From assembly GCA_015064745.1 (NCBI GenBank), contig SVRR01000001.1:149330-213329 (forward strand): a stretch of DNA of 64,000 nucleotides, read 5' to 3'. Position numbers and translations under genes: made by a program. Positions 15,539 through 24,811 of this stretch are shown piece after piece. The notes beneath the pieces were generated by a model that worked only from the letters and a program-made list of their open reading frames with translations, was not told the DNA's origin and searched no databases. How positions within the stretch are numbered: position 1 is the stretch's first letter; each line of letters opens with the position of its first letter. This DNA is from Oscillospiraceae bacterium. Lineage in GTDB: Bacteria > Bacillota > Clostridia > Oscillospirales > CAG-272.

Positions 15539-17929
15539 ATGGCAATAAAACAAAAAACACTTCAAACACTTGAATTTGATAAAGTGATCGCGGAGCTTGC
15601 GTCTGTTGCCTTTACGCCGGGAGCCAAGCTTTTGGCGGAGCGTCTTGTGCCAACGGACGATTACGAGGTCGTTGTTTCAAGACAAAGACGTACGGAAGAC
15701 GCGCGCCGCTTGCTTTCTCATAAGGGAGTTCCTCCCTTTGGAAAGGCTGTCAATGTGTGTGACGCGGCAGACAGAGCAGAGAAGGGTGCCGTCCTTTCGA
15801 CACACGAGCTTCTTGATATCGCGGATATTTTTACCGCGGCACGTTTGCTTGGTGATTATCTGAACGGTAACCGCCTTTTCCCTACGGTGCTTGACGATAG
15901 CTTCGGAAGGCTTTTGCCAAACCGTATGCTGGAAGAAAAAATACGCCGCACCATTCTTTCAGATGAGCTGATTGCGGATGAGGCAAGCCCGGAGCTGTCA
16001 AGCATTCGCAGAAAGATGCGTGCGGCAAACAACCGGATAAAAGAGACCTTGCAGCAATACGTAAGCGGACAACGCTCAAAATATTTGCAAGAAAACCTTG
16101 TTACTCTGCGTGACGGCAGATACGTCATACCTGTTCGCGCGGAGTACCGTAATGAAATTAAGGGACTTCTGCACGATACCTCGGCTTCCGGAGCGACCCT
16201 CTTTATTGAACCGATGGCGGTCGTGGAGGCAAACAATGAGTTGCGTGAGCTTGCTTCTAAGGAAGCGCGTGAGATCGATCGGATACTTGCGGAGTTATCC
16301 GCACTTTGCGCTGAGTTCTCCGGCTCGTTGACACAGAATTATCGTTTGATTACCGAGCTTGCGTTCGCATTTTCCTGCGCCGCCTTGGCGGAAAGAATGA
16401 AGGGCGTTTCCCCGATTCTCTCCAAAGCCCCACTCATTTCTTTGAAGGGTGCGCGACACCCCTTGCTCGATCCGAAGACAGCAGTTCCCATTGATGTAGC
16501 GTTGGGAGAGGAGTTCGATACGCTCGTAATCACAGGCCCCAACACGGGAGGAAAAACGGTTACGCTCAAAACTATGGGGCTCTTCGCACTCATGACACAG
16601 GCAGGGCTTCAAATTCCCGCCCGTGAAGAATCGAAAATGGGCGTGTTTTCAGAGGTCCTTGCCGATATTGGGGACGAACAAAGCATTGAGCAGTCGCTCT
16701 CGACCTTTTCCTCTCATATCGTTACAACGATAGATATCTTAAACCAAGCAAAAGAAGGCACGCTTGTGCTTTTTGATGAGCTTGGTGCGGGCACTGACCC
16801 CGTGGAAGGCGCAGCTTTGGCGACGGCGATTTTAGAGGCTGTTCGCCGAAGCGGTGCGTTTGTTGCGGCAACGACGCATTACGCCGAGTTAAAAGCCTAT
16901 GCATTAGAGACGGACGGCGTACAAAATGCCTCTTGCGAATTTGATATTTCTACTTTACGCCCGACATATCGCCTCATCATCGGCGCGCCCGGAAAATCCA
17001 ATGCCTTTGCGATTTCGGAACGGCTTGGCGTAGCGCACGATATTGTTGCACGCGCCCGCGCGCTTGTCAGTGAAGAGAACAAACGCTTTGAAAATGTGAT
17101 TGAGCACCTTGAAGCGGATCGCATTGCCATGGAGCGCGAAAAAAACGAGGCATTTCGTCTGCGCGAGGAATATGAAGCTTTCAAAAAGAAATCCGAGGAA
17201 GAATTAAAGGCGCGCACAAAGGCGGCAGAGGACGAGATCAAAAAATCGCTCGAAAAGGCACGGCAGATCCTAGACAGCACGCGCGCTACCGGCGATTTCG
17301 TGATGAAGCAGCTGGATGACGTTCGCAAAAAGCAGGATAGCGCACGCTTTGCGGAAGAATTGGCACAGGCAAAGCGCGACATTCGCTCTCGGCTTGGACG
17401 CGAGGATGAGGCATATTCCGCCTTTGAATACAGTGAGGTCAATCTTGAAGAGGAGTATGTGCTTCCTCGCCCCTTAAAGGTAGGCGACCACGTTTATTTG
17501 GTAAGCTTCGGACAAGAAGGAGAGGTCGTTTCGCTCCCCGATAAGGATGGAAACCTGCAAGTAAAGGCAGGGATACTGAAAGCAAAAACGCATATTTCCA
17601 AAATTCGTCTTTTAGGAAAAGCTCCCGTGAAAAAGGCGCAAAAAGCGCAAGCCGTTTCCAAGATCAAGACTGCCATTGCAGACGGCTTTAAGCCTGAGAT
17701 CGACGTTAGAGGCATGACGGGTGACGAGGCTTGGTGGCGCATTGACAAATATATTGATGATGCGTATCTTGCCGGTGTCAGCTCGGTGCGGATCATTCAC
17801 GGCAAGGGGACGGGTGCTCTTCGCACAGCCCTTTGGGGATTTTTTCGCGCCGATAAGCGGATCGCTTCCTTCCGTGCGGGTGTGTACGGTGAGGGAGATG
17901 CCGGTGTTTCTATCCTTGAACTGAAATAA
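15539..17929 (+). CDS. mutS2: Endonuclease MutS2 (RqcU-type)
   Basis: 796 residues. The core/lever region is followed by the MutS-type ATPase with TGPNTGGKTVTLKT (P-loop), DELGAGTDPVEGAAL (Walker B) and ATTHYAELKAYA. A long charged coiled coil (about 510-620) precedes the C-terminal Smr domain with EIDVRGM and IIHGKGTGALR. MutS2 suppresses recombination, and in Bacillus also splits collided ribosomes. No mismatch-recognition domain is present, as usual for MutS2. A weak ribosome site lies 10 bases upstream. Confidence 0.95.
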   Translation: MAIKQKTLQTLEFDKVIAELASVAFTPGAKLLAERLVPTDDYEVVVSRQRRTEDARRLLSHKGVPPFGKAVNVCDAADRAEKGAVLSTHELLDIADIFTAARLLGDYLNGNRLFPTVLDDSFGRLLPNRMLEEKIRRTILSDELIADEASPELSSIRRKMRAANNRIKETLQQYVSGQRSKYLQENLVTLRDGRYVIPVRAEYRNEIKGLLHDTSASGATLFIEPMAVVEANNELRELASKEAREIDRILAELSALCAEFSGSLTQNYRLITELAFAFSCAALAERMKGVSPILSKAPLISLKGARHPLLDPKTAVPIDVALGEEFDTLVITGPNTGGKTVTLKTMGLFALMTQAGLQIPAREESKMGVFSEVLADIGDEQSIEQSLSTFSSHIVTTIDILNQAKEGTLVLFDELGAGTDPVEGAALATAILEAVRRSGAFVAATTHYAELKAYALETDGVQNASCEFDISTLRPTYRLIIGAPGKSNAFAISERLGVAHDIVARARALVSEENKRFENVIEHLEADRIAMEREKNEAFRLREEYEAFKKKSEEELKARTKAAEDEIKKSLEKARQILDSTRATGDFVMKQLDDVRKKQDSARFAEELAQAKRDIRSRLGREDEAYSAFEYSEVNLEEEYVLPRPLKVGDHVYLVSFGQEGEVVSLPDKDGNLQVKAGILKAKTHISKIRLLGKAPVKKAQKAQAVSKIKTAIADGFKPEIDVRGMTGDEAWWRIDKYIDDAYLAGVSSVRIIHGKGTGALRTALWGFFRADKRIASFRAGVYGEGDAGVSILELK

Positions 17930-17930
17930 A

Positions 17931-17957
17931 AAGGCTGTTGCTTCAAGCAACAGCCTT
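17931..17957. terminator. Terminator between mutS2 and the convergent ROK kinase gene
   Basis: A 13-bp perfect inverted repeat (17931-17943 with 17945-17957) has almost no unpaired loop, so the innermost pairs must open. The A-rich flank at 17924-17932 gives a U-run for the minus-strand transcript; the plus-strand tail is weaker. Confidence 0.8.
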
Positions 17958-17978
17958 AAAATAGACATAAAACCGATA

Positions 17979-18938
17979 TTACAAGCCAAGGCAAGCGGCA
18001 CCGATAATTCCGGCATCATTGCCGAGCTCGGCGACTACGATTTTACATTTTTGGGGATTTTCTCTTGTGTATTGCTCCCTTTCTACGAGTGCGTTAAGGG
18101 GATCTAGGAGATATCCTTTCTCGTTGCAAATGCCGCCGCCGATACAAATGATCTCGGGCTGGAAGATGTTAATAATGCTGGCAATACCGCAGGCAAGATG
18201 CTCAATATAGTAATCCACTACATCGGCTGCCACTTTATCCCCCTTCTTCATCGCGGCGAACGCGGTGCGTGCTGTGACTTTTCCCCTTGTCTTGTAGTCA
18301 TCTGTCATCAGTGTTGGAATGCCCTTAATATCACATTCAATCACCTTTTCCCGAGTAACCGCGGAAAGCGCGGTGGCAGATGAGTAAGCCTCCCAACATC
18401 CGCGGCGTCCGCATGTGCATTGACGTCCGTTGTATTCGATGACGATGTGCCCAAGCTCACCTGCGGCACCGTTGAAGCCGGAATAGATTTTACCGTCGAT
18501 AATGATACCGCCTCCAACACCCGTTCCGAGAGTGATCATAACGGAGTTGCGACTCCCGCGCGCGGCGCCTGCCAAGGCTTCTCCCAATGCAGCGGCATTT
18601 GCGTCGTTCGCTACGAAAACGTTTTTAACGGGGAGAAAACGTTTGAACATATCACCGATGGGAAAGTGATTGAAGGGAAGGTTATAGGCGCGCTCCACAA
18701 CACCTCTTTTGTCATCTACCGTGCCGGGAGTTGCAATTCCTACGTGCGCGATCTCGTTAAGAGGTATCTTATTGCTTTTTAGCAATTTGTCTACAAGCGC
18801 AGCCATATCCCGGATGATGAGCTCGCCGTCTCTGGCGGCAAAGGTGGGGACGCTGGCCTTGGCAATGATCTTTTTGTTTTTATCTACGATACCTGCGGCG
18901 ATGTTTGTGCCACCAAGGTCTATGCCAACATAATACAT
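17979..18938 (-). CDS. glk: ROK family glucokinase
   Basis: 319 residues. The ATP-phosphate motif VGIDLGGTNIAAG is at the N-terminus; the sugar site has ANDANAAALGEA and GTGVGGGIIIDG with GAAGELGHIVIE, and the ROK zinc motif is CTCGRRGCWEAY. It would phosphorylate glucose (possibly other hexoses) with ATP. AAGGAG precedes the ATG and a SigA promoter lies 39 bases upstream. No DNA-binding domain is fused, so it is a kinase and not a ROK repressor. Confidence 0.93.
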   Translation of the reverse strand: MYYVGIDLGGTNIAAGIVDKNKKIIAKASVPTFAARDGELIIRDMAALVDKLLKSNKIPLNEIAHVGIATPGTVDDKRGVVERAYNLPFNHFPIGDMFKRFLPVKNVFVANDANAAALGEALAGAARGSRNSVMITLGTGVGGGIIIDGKIYSGFNGAAGELGHIVIEYNGRQCTCGRRGCWEAYSSATALSAVTREKVIECDIKGIPTLMTDDYKTRGKVTARTAFAAMKKGDKVAADVVDYYIEHLACGIASIINIFQPEIICIGGGICNEKGYLLDPLNALVEREQYTRENPQKCKIVVAELGNDAGIIGAACLGL

Positions 18939-18976
18939 AATGTTCTCCTTTGAATTCTAGCATTTATTCTACCTTT

Positions 18977-19004
18977 ATTATAACACCCTCTACTGTTTTG
19001 TCAA
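18977..19004 (-). promoter_or_regulatory. SigA promoter of the ROK kinase gene
   Basis: On the minus strand TTGACA (18999-19004) and TATAAT (18977-18982) are separated by 16 bases. Confidence 0.85.
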
Positions 19005-19085
19005 GCATTTAATTGCCGTTTTTCAAAAAAATCTCTTGTATATTGCTGTGTTTTTATAAAGCTTTTGTGAAAGGAACGTGTAACT

Positions 19086-20114
19086 ATGCGGATATTGGTT
19101 GGTCTCAGCGGTGGTTTTGATAGTGCATATGCGGCTATGCTTCTCATAAACGAAGGTCATACCGTTGAGGGCGCTGTTTTGGATATGCATGGCTATACGG
19201 AAACAGAGGAAGCGAAAGCCGTCGCCCTTGCGCTTGGACTTCCTATACACGTAATTTCTTGTCGAGAGTTATTTGAAAAAGAGGTTATAGAGAATTTTTG
19301 TGATGCATATTCAAGGGCGCAAACGCCGAATCCTTGCATTATCTGCAATGAAAAAGTGAAGTTTCGCGTCTTATACGATTATGCGATGGCACACAATTTT
19401 GACCGCATCGCGACGGGGCACTATGCAAGGACAGCAGAGAAGAACGGCAGGTTTTTTGTTGCTTCCGCTGCTGATGTCAGCAAGGATCAGTCTTATATGC
19501 TTTATCGCGTTCCCGGCGAAATTTTGGAAAAACTGTTGCTTCCCATGGGAGATATAATAAAAAAGGAAGCAAAGGAAGAGGGAATTCATCGAAATCTAGT
19601 TGCTGCTGATCGCGAAGAGAGTCAGGATATTTGCTTTATAAAAAACGAGTGCCATGCGGATTACATTCAGAGGCGCCACGGCATGTTCCCTCATGGGGAA
19701 TTCGTTAATGAGAGTGGGGAAGTGCTTGGGGAGCATCGTGGGATCATCCGTTATACCGTGGGACAGAGAAAGGGGCTTGGCGTAGCCGCGAGTTCCAGGC
19801 TTTTTGTTACTAAAATCGACACCGTCAACAATCGTATCGTTCTGTCGGATGTTGCTCCGGATTCCCGCGGGTTTTACTTAAAAGACGTTGTTTTCTCGGG
19901 TATGACAGAAGAAGAAGCGCTTGCGTCCGTGACTCTTAAAGTGCGTGTTCGGTATTCCGCGCGTGCCGTTCCCGCTGTTCTTTCGATTAAAAACGGTGAG
20001 CTGTTTGCGACGCTTTCCGAGAGAGCGGGGGGTGTTGTGACACCCGGACAATCTGCAGTTTTTTATGACGGCGGACAAGTCGCTTTGGGTGGAATTATCG
20101 AAAAAGCCGTATAA
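19086..20114 (+). CDS. mnmA: tRNA-specific 2-thiouridylase MnmA (variant N-terminus)
   Basis: 342 residues. It activates tRNA U34 and inserts sulfur in Lys/Glu/Gln tRNAs. The PP-loop reads SGGFDSA in place of the usual SGGVDSS. The two catalytic cysteines are present in TPNPCIICN and SQDICFI; KDQSYML and TVGQRKGLG are conserved. The region between the PP-loop and the TPNPC segment is shorter than in most MnmA. Such shortened forms may be paralogues beside a standard copy. AAAGGAACG lies upstream. A terminator follows about 160 bases downstream. Confidence 0.87.
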   Translation: MRILVGLSGGFDSAYAAMLLINEGHTVEGAVLDMHGYTETEEAKAVALALGLPIHVISCRELFEKEVIENFCDAYSRAQTPNPCIICNEKVKFRVLYDYAMAHNFDRIATGHYARTAEKNGRFFVASAADVSKDQSYMLYRVPGEILEKLLLPMGDIIKKEAKEEGIHRNLVAADREESQDICFIKNECHADYIQRRHGMFPHGEFVNESGEVLGEHRGIIRYTVGQRKGLGVAASSRLFVTKIDTVNNRIVLSDVAPDSRGFYLKDVVFSGMTEEEALASVTLKVRVRYSARAVPAVLSIKNGELFATLSERAGGVVTPGQSAVFYDGGQVALGGIIEKAV

Positions 20115-20275
20115 ACCACCAAAAAAAGGTATAAAATGTAAAAATGTGGTAAAAACAAATTTTGTGGCAAAAAATTGTGCAGTTTGACGAAGTGTAGAAA
20201 AAATCTGTCTTTTTTTGTGCAAAATGACAATAGGTTAACTGCCAAAATACACCAACTAATCGACCAGTTTACCCG

Positions 20276-20308
20276 GCGGAGCGTAACTTTGAGTTACGCT
20301 CCGCTTTT
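20276..20308 (+). terminator. Intrinsic terminator downstream of mnmA
   Basis: A perfect 13-bp stem (GCGGAGCGTAACT, 20276-20288, with 20292-20304), a 3-base loop and T4 follow an AT-rich stretch without genes (20115-20275). Confidence 0.88.
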
Positions 20309-20408
20309 ATCTTTTGCTTTTCGTTGAAAAAACGCGACATTATCTAAAAAAATCGAACAATATTATGTAAATAAAAGTTACATATACAACTTCACCAACA
20401 ATCCGTAA

Positions 20409-20503
20409 AGGAGAATTGCGATGTTTTTGGGCGTTCCAAATTACCAAACATATCCAAATTCGCCCTATTTTAGCGGAAAAACCGCTACTTTCAAAATTCT
20501 CCT
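20409..20503 (+). other. Possible three-helix RNA/DNA structure in the gap before the transport locus
   Basis: Between the mnmA terminator and the solute-binding protein gene lie about 320 gene-free bases. Within them AGGAGAATT (20409-20417) pairs with AATTCTCCT (20495-20503). Nested inside are GGGCG (20429-20433) with CGCCC (20461-20465) and TAGCGG (20471-20476) with CCGCTA (20482-20487). The arrangement resembles a three-way junction. AAAGGAG-ATG at 20407-20423 also opens a 41-codon frame ending at TAA 20544. Neither reading is established. Confidence 0.3.
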
Positions 20504-20507
20504 GCGC

Positions 20508-20536
20508 TTGACATTTAATAATAAATATGTTATGAT
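20508..20536 (+). promoter_or_regulatory. SigA promoter of the polysaccharide-transport locus
   Basis: TTGACA (20508-20513), 17 bases, TATGAT (20531-20536). The leader to the first gene is about 85 bases. No catabolite-response (cre) sequence was recognised. Confidence 0.88.
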
Positions 20537-20626
20537 AGTGTGGTAAAAATGGTGTGACAGCTCTGTGTTCTAGACGTGGGCTAGTCTTCACCGTGAATAC
20601 GAAGAAATTCTGGAGGAAAGGTTTTT

Positions 20627-23600
20627 ATGAAGACACGCTTTATGAAAGTCGTTGCTTTCTCTTTGGCGGTGCTTTTGCTGTTCGGCGCGGTTGCTATCCC
20701 TACGTCTGCCGCTTCGAATACAGAAGACTCCTATCAAGAGATCTTAGCGTCTTTGACCGCGGCGTCCTATGCGGACTATTTAAGCGGTGCAAAGAATGAC
20801 GGCGCGACGAAGGGATCTGAGGAGATCTCGCTGGACATTTTTGGTTTGATCGATACGGATCCCGAGAAAACGGATGCCGACTACGAGGTCATTACCGAAA
20901 AGGTCGTTAATTTGAAGAATCCCGACAACCCCGAGGAAACGGAAGAAAAACTTCTGCTTTTGCCTGATGTCGGTATGCTTTCTTGGACATTCAACATCTC
21001 CGAGGAGCAGGCCGGACTCTATGGTATTCGCATTGAATACGTGGCGCTTGGCGGTTCTACTGCTTCAATTGAAAGAAAACTCTTCATCGACGGTGTAGTT
21101 CCGTTTGATGAAGCAAGAGCACTTTCGATGACCAAGGTCTGGGAGTATCAGTACGTTGAAAAGGATGAAAACGGAAACGATACCTTTAAAACGGATGCCG
21201 GCAACAACGACCTTCGTGCTGACATTTCGGCGTATCCCGTGCTTCGTACTTATGAATGCGCTGATATCGACGGCTTCTACAACGAGCCCTTCCAATTCCA
21301 CTTCAAGGAGGGGGTGCGCTCTCTTTCGCTTGTTGCGAGCAAGGAGCCGATTGCCATCAAGTCCATTACTCTCTTTCCCGTAGAGGAAAGCAAGACGCTT
21401 GCTGATTACAAGAGTGAGTGGAACGGCATTCCCAACGCTTCTGCCGACAAGGTAGTGACCTTGCGCGCGGAAACGCCTTCCTTTGTTTCTGATAAGGCTG
21501 TTTATCCCTCGAGTGACCGTTCTTCTGCGATCACCACGCCGATCGATGCGTTTTCCCAAAAGATCAACGTCATCGGTGCTTCCGGATATTCTACCACCGG
21601 TCAGTGGGCTTCTTACAGCTTCACCGTAGAAGAAGACGGTATTTATAATATTGTTGCACGCTTTAAGCAGTCAGCGTTACAGGGTATGTTCGCAAGCCGC
21701 GTAATCAAGCTTGCAAGCTCTGACGGCTACTACGGCTTTGCGGACGGTACGCCTAAGGCACCTTATGAGGAGTGCTATTTTGCTCGCTTTGATTATTCGG
21801 ACGATTGGTGCTGTGAAGCTATCAATACCGGCGAAGAAGGATCGGAGCTTATGTTCTACTTCAAAAAAGGCGTGACTTATACGCTTCAGATGGAGGTAGG
21901 ACTTGGTAATTTGTCAGGTCTTCTCAACACCATTGAGTCCTCTCTGACAACCATCAACAACGCATACCTCGAAATCATGAAGCTTACCGGCGCAAGCCCC
22001 GACGAGTATCGCGACTACGGTTTCAGTCGTGTAATGCCCTTGACCATCGAGGATCTGGGCAAGCAGGGTAAAGTTCTTGAAGAACAGGCGAATCTTCTTC
22101 GCGAGATCTGCGGTACCTCCGGTTCTAATATCGCAACTCTTGAAAACATTTCGCGCCTTTTGCTTCGTATGTATCAAGACGAAGACGAAATCGCTCCTAA
22201 CCTTTCCAACTTAAAATCTTATATCGGTACTCTCGGTACGTGGATCAACAGCGCCAAGGCACAGCCTATTACCGTTGACTACTATGCGATCGCATCCGCT
22301 GACGCGAAGCTTCCCAAAGCAAATGCGAATTTCTTCCAAGCTTTTTGGCATGAGTTGAAATCTTTTGTTGCAAGCTTCTTTGTAGATTACGATGCGATGG
22401 GCGTTTCCGAGAAGACGGATTCGACTGCTACTATTTCCGTTTGGCTGGCATACGGTCGTGACCAATCTCAAATTTGGAAGAACCTCATCACCAACAAGTT
22501 TTCCAACGAGCAAAAGATAGCGGTCGATTTGAAGCTTGTTGCAGGTGGTACGCTTTTGCCTTCCGTTCTTGCGAAGAGAGGTCCCGATTCCTATATCGGT
22601 CTCGATGCGGCATCTGTTATCAACTACGCGATTCGTGGTGCTGTCGTTGAGATTCAAGATTACGAGGGCTTTGACGATGTTGTCGGCTACAACTACACCG
22701 AACAAGAGCTTGTCACAGATTCGAACGGTTATCAGACGTACGTAACTAAATATTATTGGAAGGATGCAAGCGGCAATAAGGTGCTTGTTCCTACCGACGA
22801 AATCAATTTCAACGACGCCACTATGGTGCCGATTACCCTTTATGATAAGACCTACGGTCTTCCGGAGCAGGCGAACTTCCCGATGATGTTCTATCGTCGC
22901 GATATTCTTGCTGACTTGGAAATTGACGTTCCCAAGACTTGGGATGATGTTCTTGCCGCTATTCCTACCCTGCAGGCAAACAACATGCAGATCGGTCTTG
23001 GTCACGTTTTTGCATCCAACATGTTCCTCTATCAGTATGGCGGTAACCTTTGGAAATATACCGATGTGCCGGAGGATCTGAGTCCCGAAATGGCAGAGGC
23101 GTACAAGGAGTATGCGGGTGCGGCGATTGGTCTTGATACTAACGTTGCTCTTGACTCCTTCCAATTCTGCTGCAGACTTTATACTGACTATTCTTTCCCC
23201 ACAGCTTTCGATGCTGCCAACCGTTTCAGAACAGGCGAAATTCCGATTATGGTTGCAGATTATTGCACAACCTACAATCAGCTCGTCGTCTTCGCGACCG
23301 AAATTCGCGGACTTTGGCAGTTTACCACCATTCCCGGTGTGCTTGACGCAAACGGCGTGATCAATAACGACACGATCGTTACCGTTACCGCAACTATTAT
23401 GCTGAATGGCTGTAGAGACATCGCATCTACCTGGAAATACATGCAATGGCAGGCGGGGGCAGAAGTGCAAGCGGACTACGGTAACGAAATGGTTGCCCTT
23501 GTCGGTCCTGCCGCAAAATATGCTACGGCAAATCTCCAAGGAGTTTCGATGATTTCTTGGAGCGCTGCGGAGCAAAACAGCCTTCGTGAGCAGTTTGATC

Positions 23601-23827
23601 ACCAAGCTGCTATCCCCAACTATCCCGGAAGCTATATCATTGCGCGTTATACAAACTTTGCTTTCTTTGCAGCTTATAACGAAGGTGAAGATCCTGTAGT
23701 CGCTATTCAAGACTACATTAATATTATTAATCAGGAGCTTACCCGTAAGAGACAGGAATTCGAGCAAAAGACACTGAAAACCGGTCAGACGCCGGAAGAA
23801 GCAATTCTCGAAGAAGCAGCAAAGTGA
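20627..23827 (+). CDS. Large extracellular solute-binding protein of a carbohydrate ABC transporter
   Basis: 1066 residues, about twice the usual size. A signal peptide (about 1-29, ending TSA-AS) has no lipobox cysteine. Residues about 100-250 and 300-430 look like two beta-sandwich, carbohydrate-binding-like domains (TGQWASYSFTVEEDGIYNIVA). A helical linker follows (about 435-560). The C-terminal part (about 600-1040) is a family 1-type sugar-binding domain with TISVWLAYGRDQ, YGLPEQANFPMMFYRRDIL, TWDDVL and GEIPIMVADY. It would capture oligosaccharides outside the cell and deliver them to the permeases encoded next. GGAGG lies 10 bases before the ATG. It may be held on the cell surface by the extra domains (inference). 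Confidence 0.85.
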   Translation: MKTRFMKVVAFSLAVLLLFGAVAIPTSAASNTEDSYQEILASLTAASYADYLSGAKNDGATKGSEEISLDIFGLIDTDPEKTDADYEVITEKVVNLKNPDNPEETEEKLLLLPDVGMLSWTFNISEEQAGLYGIRIEYVALGGSTASIERKLFIDGVVPFDEARALSMTKVWEYQYVEKDENGNDTFKTDAGNNDLRADISAYPVLRTYECADIDGFYNEPFQFHFKEGVRSLSLVASKEPIAIKSITLFPVEESKTLADYKSEWNGIPNASADKVVTLRAETPSFVSDKAVYPSSDRSSAITTPIDAFSQKINVIGASGYSTTGQWASYSFTVEEDGIYNIVARFKQSALQGMFASRVIKLASSDGYYGFADGTPKAPYEECYFARFDYSDDWCCEAINTGEEGSELMFYFKKGVTYTLQMEVGLGNLSGLLNTIESSLTTINNAYLEIMKLTGASPDEYRDYGFSRVMPLTIEDLGKQGKVLEEQANLLREICGTSGSNIATLENISRLLLRMYQDEDEIAPNLSNLKSYIGTLGTWINSAKAQPITVDYYAIASADAKLPKANANFFQAFWHELKSFVASFFVDYDAMGVSEKTDSTATISVWLAYGRDQSQIWKNLITNKFSNEQKIAVDLKLVAGGTLLPSVLAKRGPDSYIGLDAASVINYAIRGAVVEIQDYEGFDDVVGYNYTEQELVTDSNGYQTYVTKYYWKDASGNKVLVPTDEINFNDATMVPITLYDKTYGLPEQANFPMMFYRRDILADLEIDVPKTWDDVLAAIPTLQANNMQIGLGHVFASNMFLYQYGGNLWKYTDVPEDLSPEMAEAYKEYAGAAIGLDTNVALDSFQFCCRLYTDYSFPTAFDAANRFRTGEIPIMVADYCTTYNQLVVFATEIRGLWQFTTIPGVLDANGVINNDTIVTVTATIMLNGCRDIASTWKYMQWQAGAEVQADYGNEMVALVGPAAKYATANLQGVSMISWSAAEQNSLREQFDHQAAIPNYPGSYIIARYTNFAFFAAYNEGEDPVVAIQDYINIINQELTRKRQEFEQKTLKTGQTPEEAILEEAAK

Positions 23828-23865
23828 TCGGTTACTGTCGTATCTAACAATAAGGAGAGAATTTC

Positions 23866-24810
23866 ATGTCGCAAAAAGAAAAAAAGCGCCTTGTATCGCG
23901 CAAAGATATGACGATGGCGCAATGGACATGGAAAGAGATGAAACGGAATAAGGTAGCGTACATCATGTGCGCTCCCTTCTTCCTGTTGTTCTTCGTCTTT
24001 ACCGTGCTTCCCGTTGCACTTTCAATCTTTTTCAGTTTTACGGAATTTAACATGCTCGAACCTCCGCGTTGGGTTGGTTTCGACAACTACATCCATCTTT
24101 TCCTTGAAGACGATATCTTCATCATCGCTTGTAAAAACACGTTGATTTTTGCATCGGTTACGGGTCCTGTGTCTTACTTGATGTCGTTCCTCGTCGCATG
24201 GTTTATCAACGAGCTTCCTCCGAAGATCCGTGCCGTAGTTACTTTGATTTTCTACGCGCCTTCGATTTCGGGTTCTGTTTACATGGTATGGACGATTTTG
24301 TTCTCCAGTGACTCGTACGGTTACATTAACGGTTTGCTGTTGAATTTAAACATTATCGACTCCCCGATCATGTTCTTCCAAAACGCGAACTGGGTTATGC
24401 CGCTTTGTATCGTGGTTGCGCTTTGGACGTCGCTCGGTACCGCATTCCTTTCCTTTATCGCAGGTCTTCAAACGGTTGACCGCAGCCAGTATGAGGCGGG
24501 TGCCGTGGACGGTGTCAAAAACCGTTGGCAAGAGCTTTGGTATATCACTCTGCCTACCATGAGACCGCAGCTGATGTTCGGTGCCGTGCTTGCTATTACC
24601 GGTGCTTTCGGCTTTGGTGCCGTTGTAACCGCGCTTTGCGGATTTCCCTCGGTTGACTATGCGGCGCATACCATCATGCATCACTTGGATGACTATGGCG
24701 GACAGCGTTACGAGGTTGGTTATGCCTCGGCAATCGCGGTATTCTTATTCTTGATCATGTTGGGATGCAACATAATGATCAAGAAAATGCTTTCGAAGGT
24801 GGGACAGTGA
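23866..24810 (+). CDS. Sugar ABC transporter permease, MalF/LacF type (pair 1)
   Basis: 314 residues with six predicted membrane helices. The cytoplasmic EAA-loop region is QYEAGAVDGVKNRWQELWYI TLPTM in continuous order, fitting contact with a sugar-type ATPase. AAGGAGAG precedes the ATG. It is followed after one base by its partner, a typical MalF/MalG arrangement. No ATPase gene is present in the locus. Confidence 0.92.
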   Translation: MSQKEKKRLVSRKDMTMAQWTWKEMKRNKVAYIMCAPFFLLFFVFTVLPVALSIFFSFTEFNMLEPPRWVGFDNYIHLFLEDDIFIIACKNTLIFASVTGPVSYLMSFLVAWFINELPPKIRAVVTLIFYAPSISGSVYMVWTILFSSDSYGYINGLLLNLNIIDSPIMFFQNANWVMPLCIVVALWTSLGTAFLSFIAGLQTVDRSQYEAGAVDGVKNRWQELWYITLPTMRPQLMFGAVLAITGAFGFGAVVTALCGFPSVDYAAHTIMHHLDDYGGQRYEVGYASAIAVFLFLIMLGCNIMIKKMLSKVGQ

Positions 24811-24811
24811 T

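Noticed and set aside
20421..20546. 41-codon reading frame with AAAGGAG in the gap before the transport locus
   Set aside because: It runs through the promoter of the next gene, and its sequence shows no recognisable domain; it is kept only as an alternative reading of the structured segment.
22211..23767. 518-codon minus-strand reading frame opposite the solute-binding protein gene
   Set aside because: It is a shadow of the real gene in the opposite strand: no ribosome site, no promoter and no recognisable motif, while the plus strand encodes a full binding domain.
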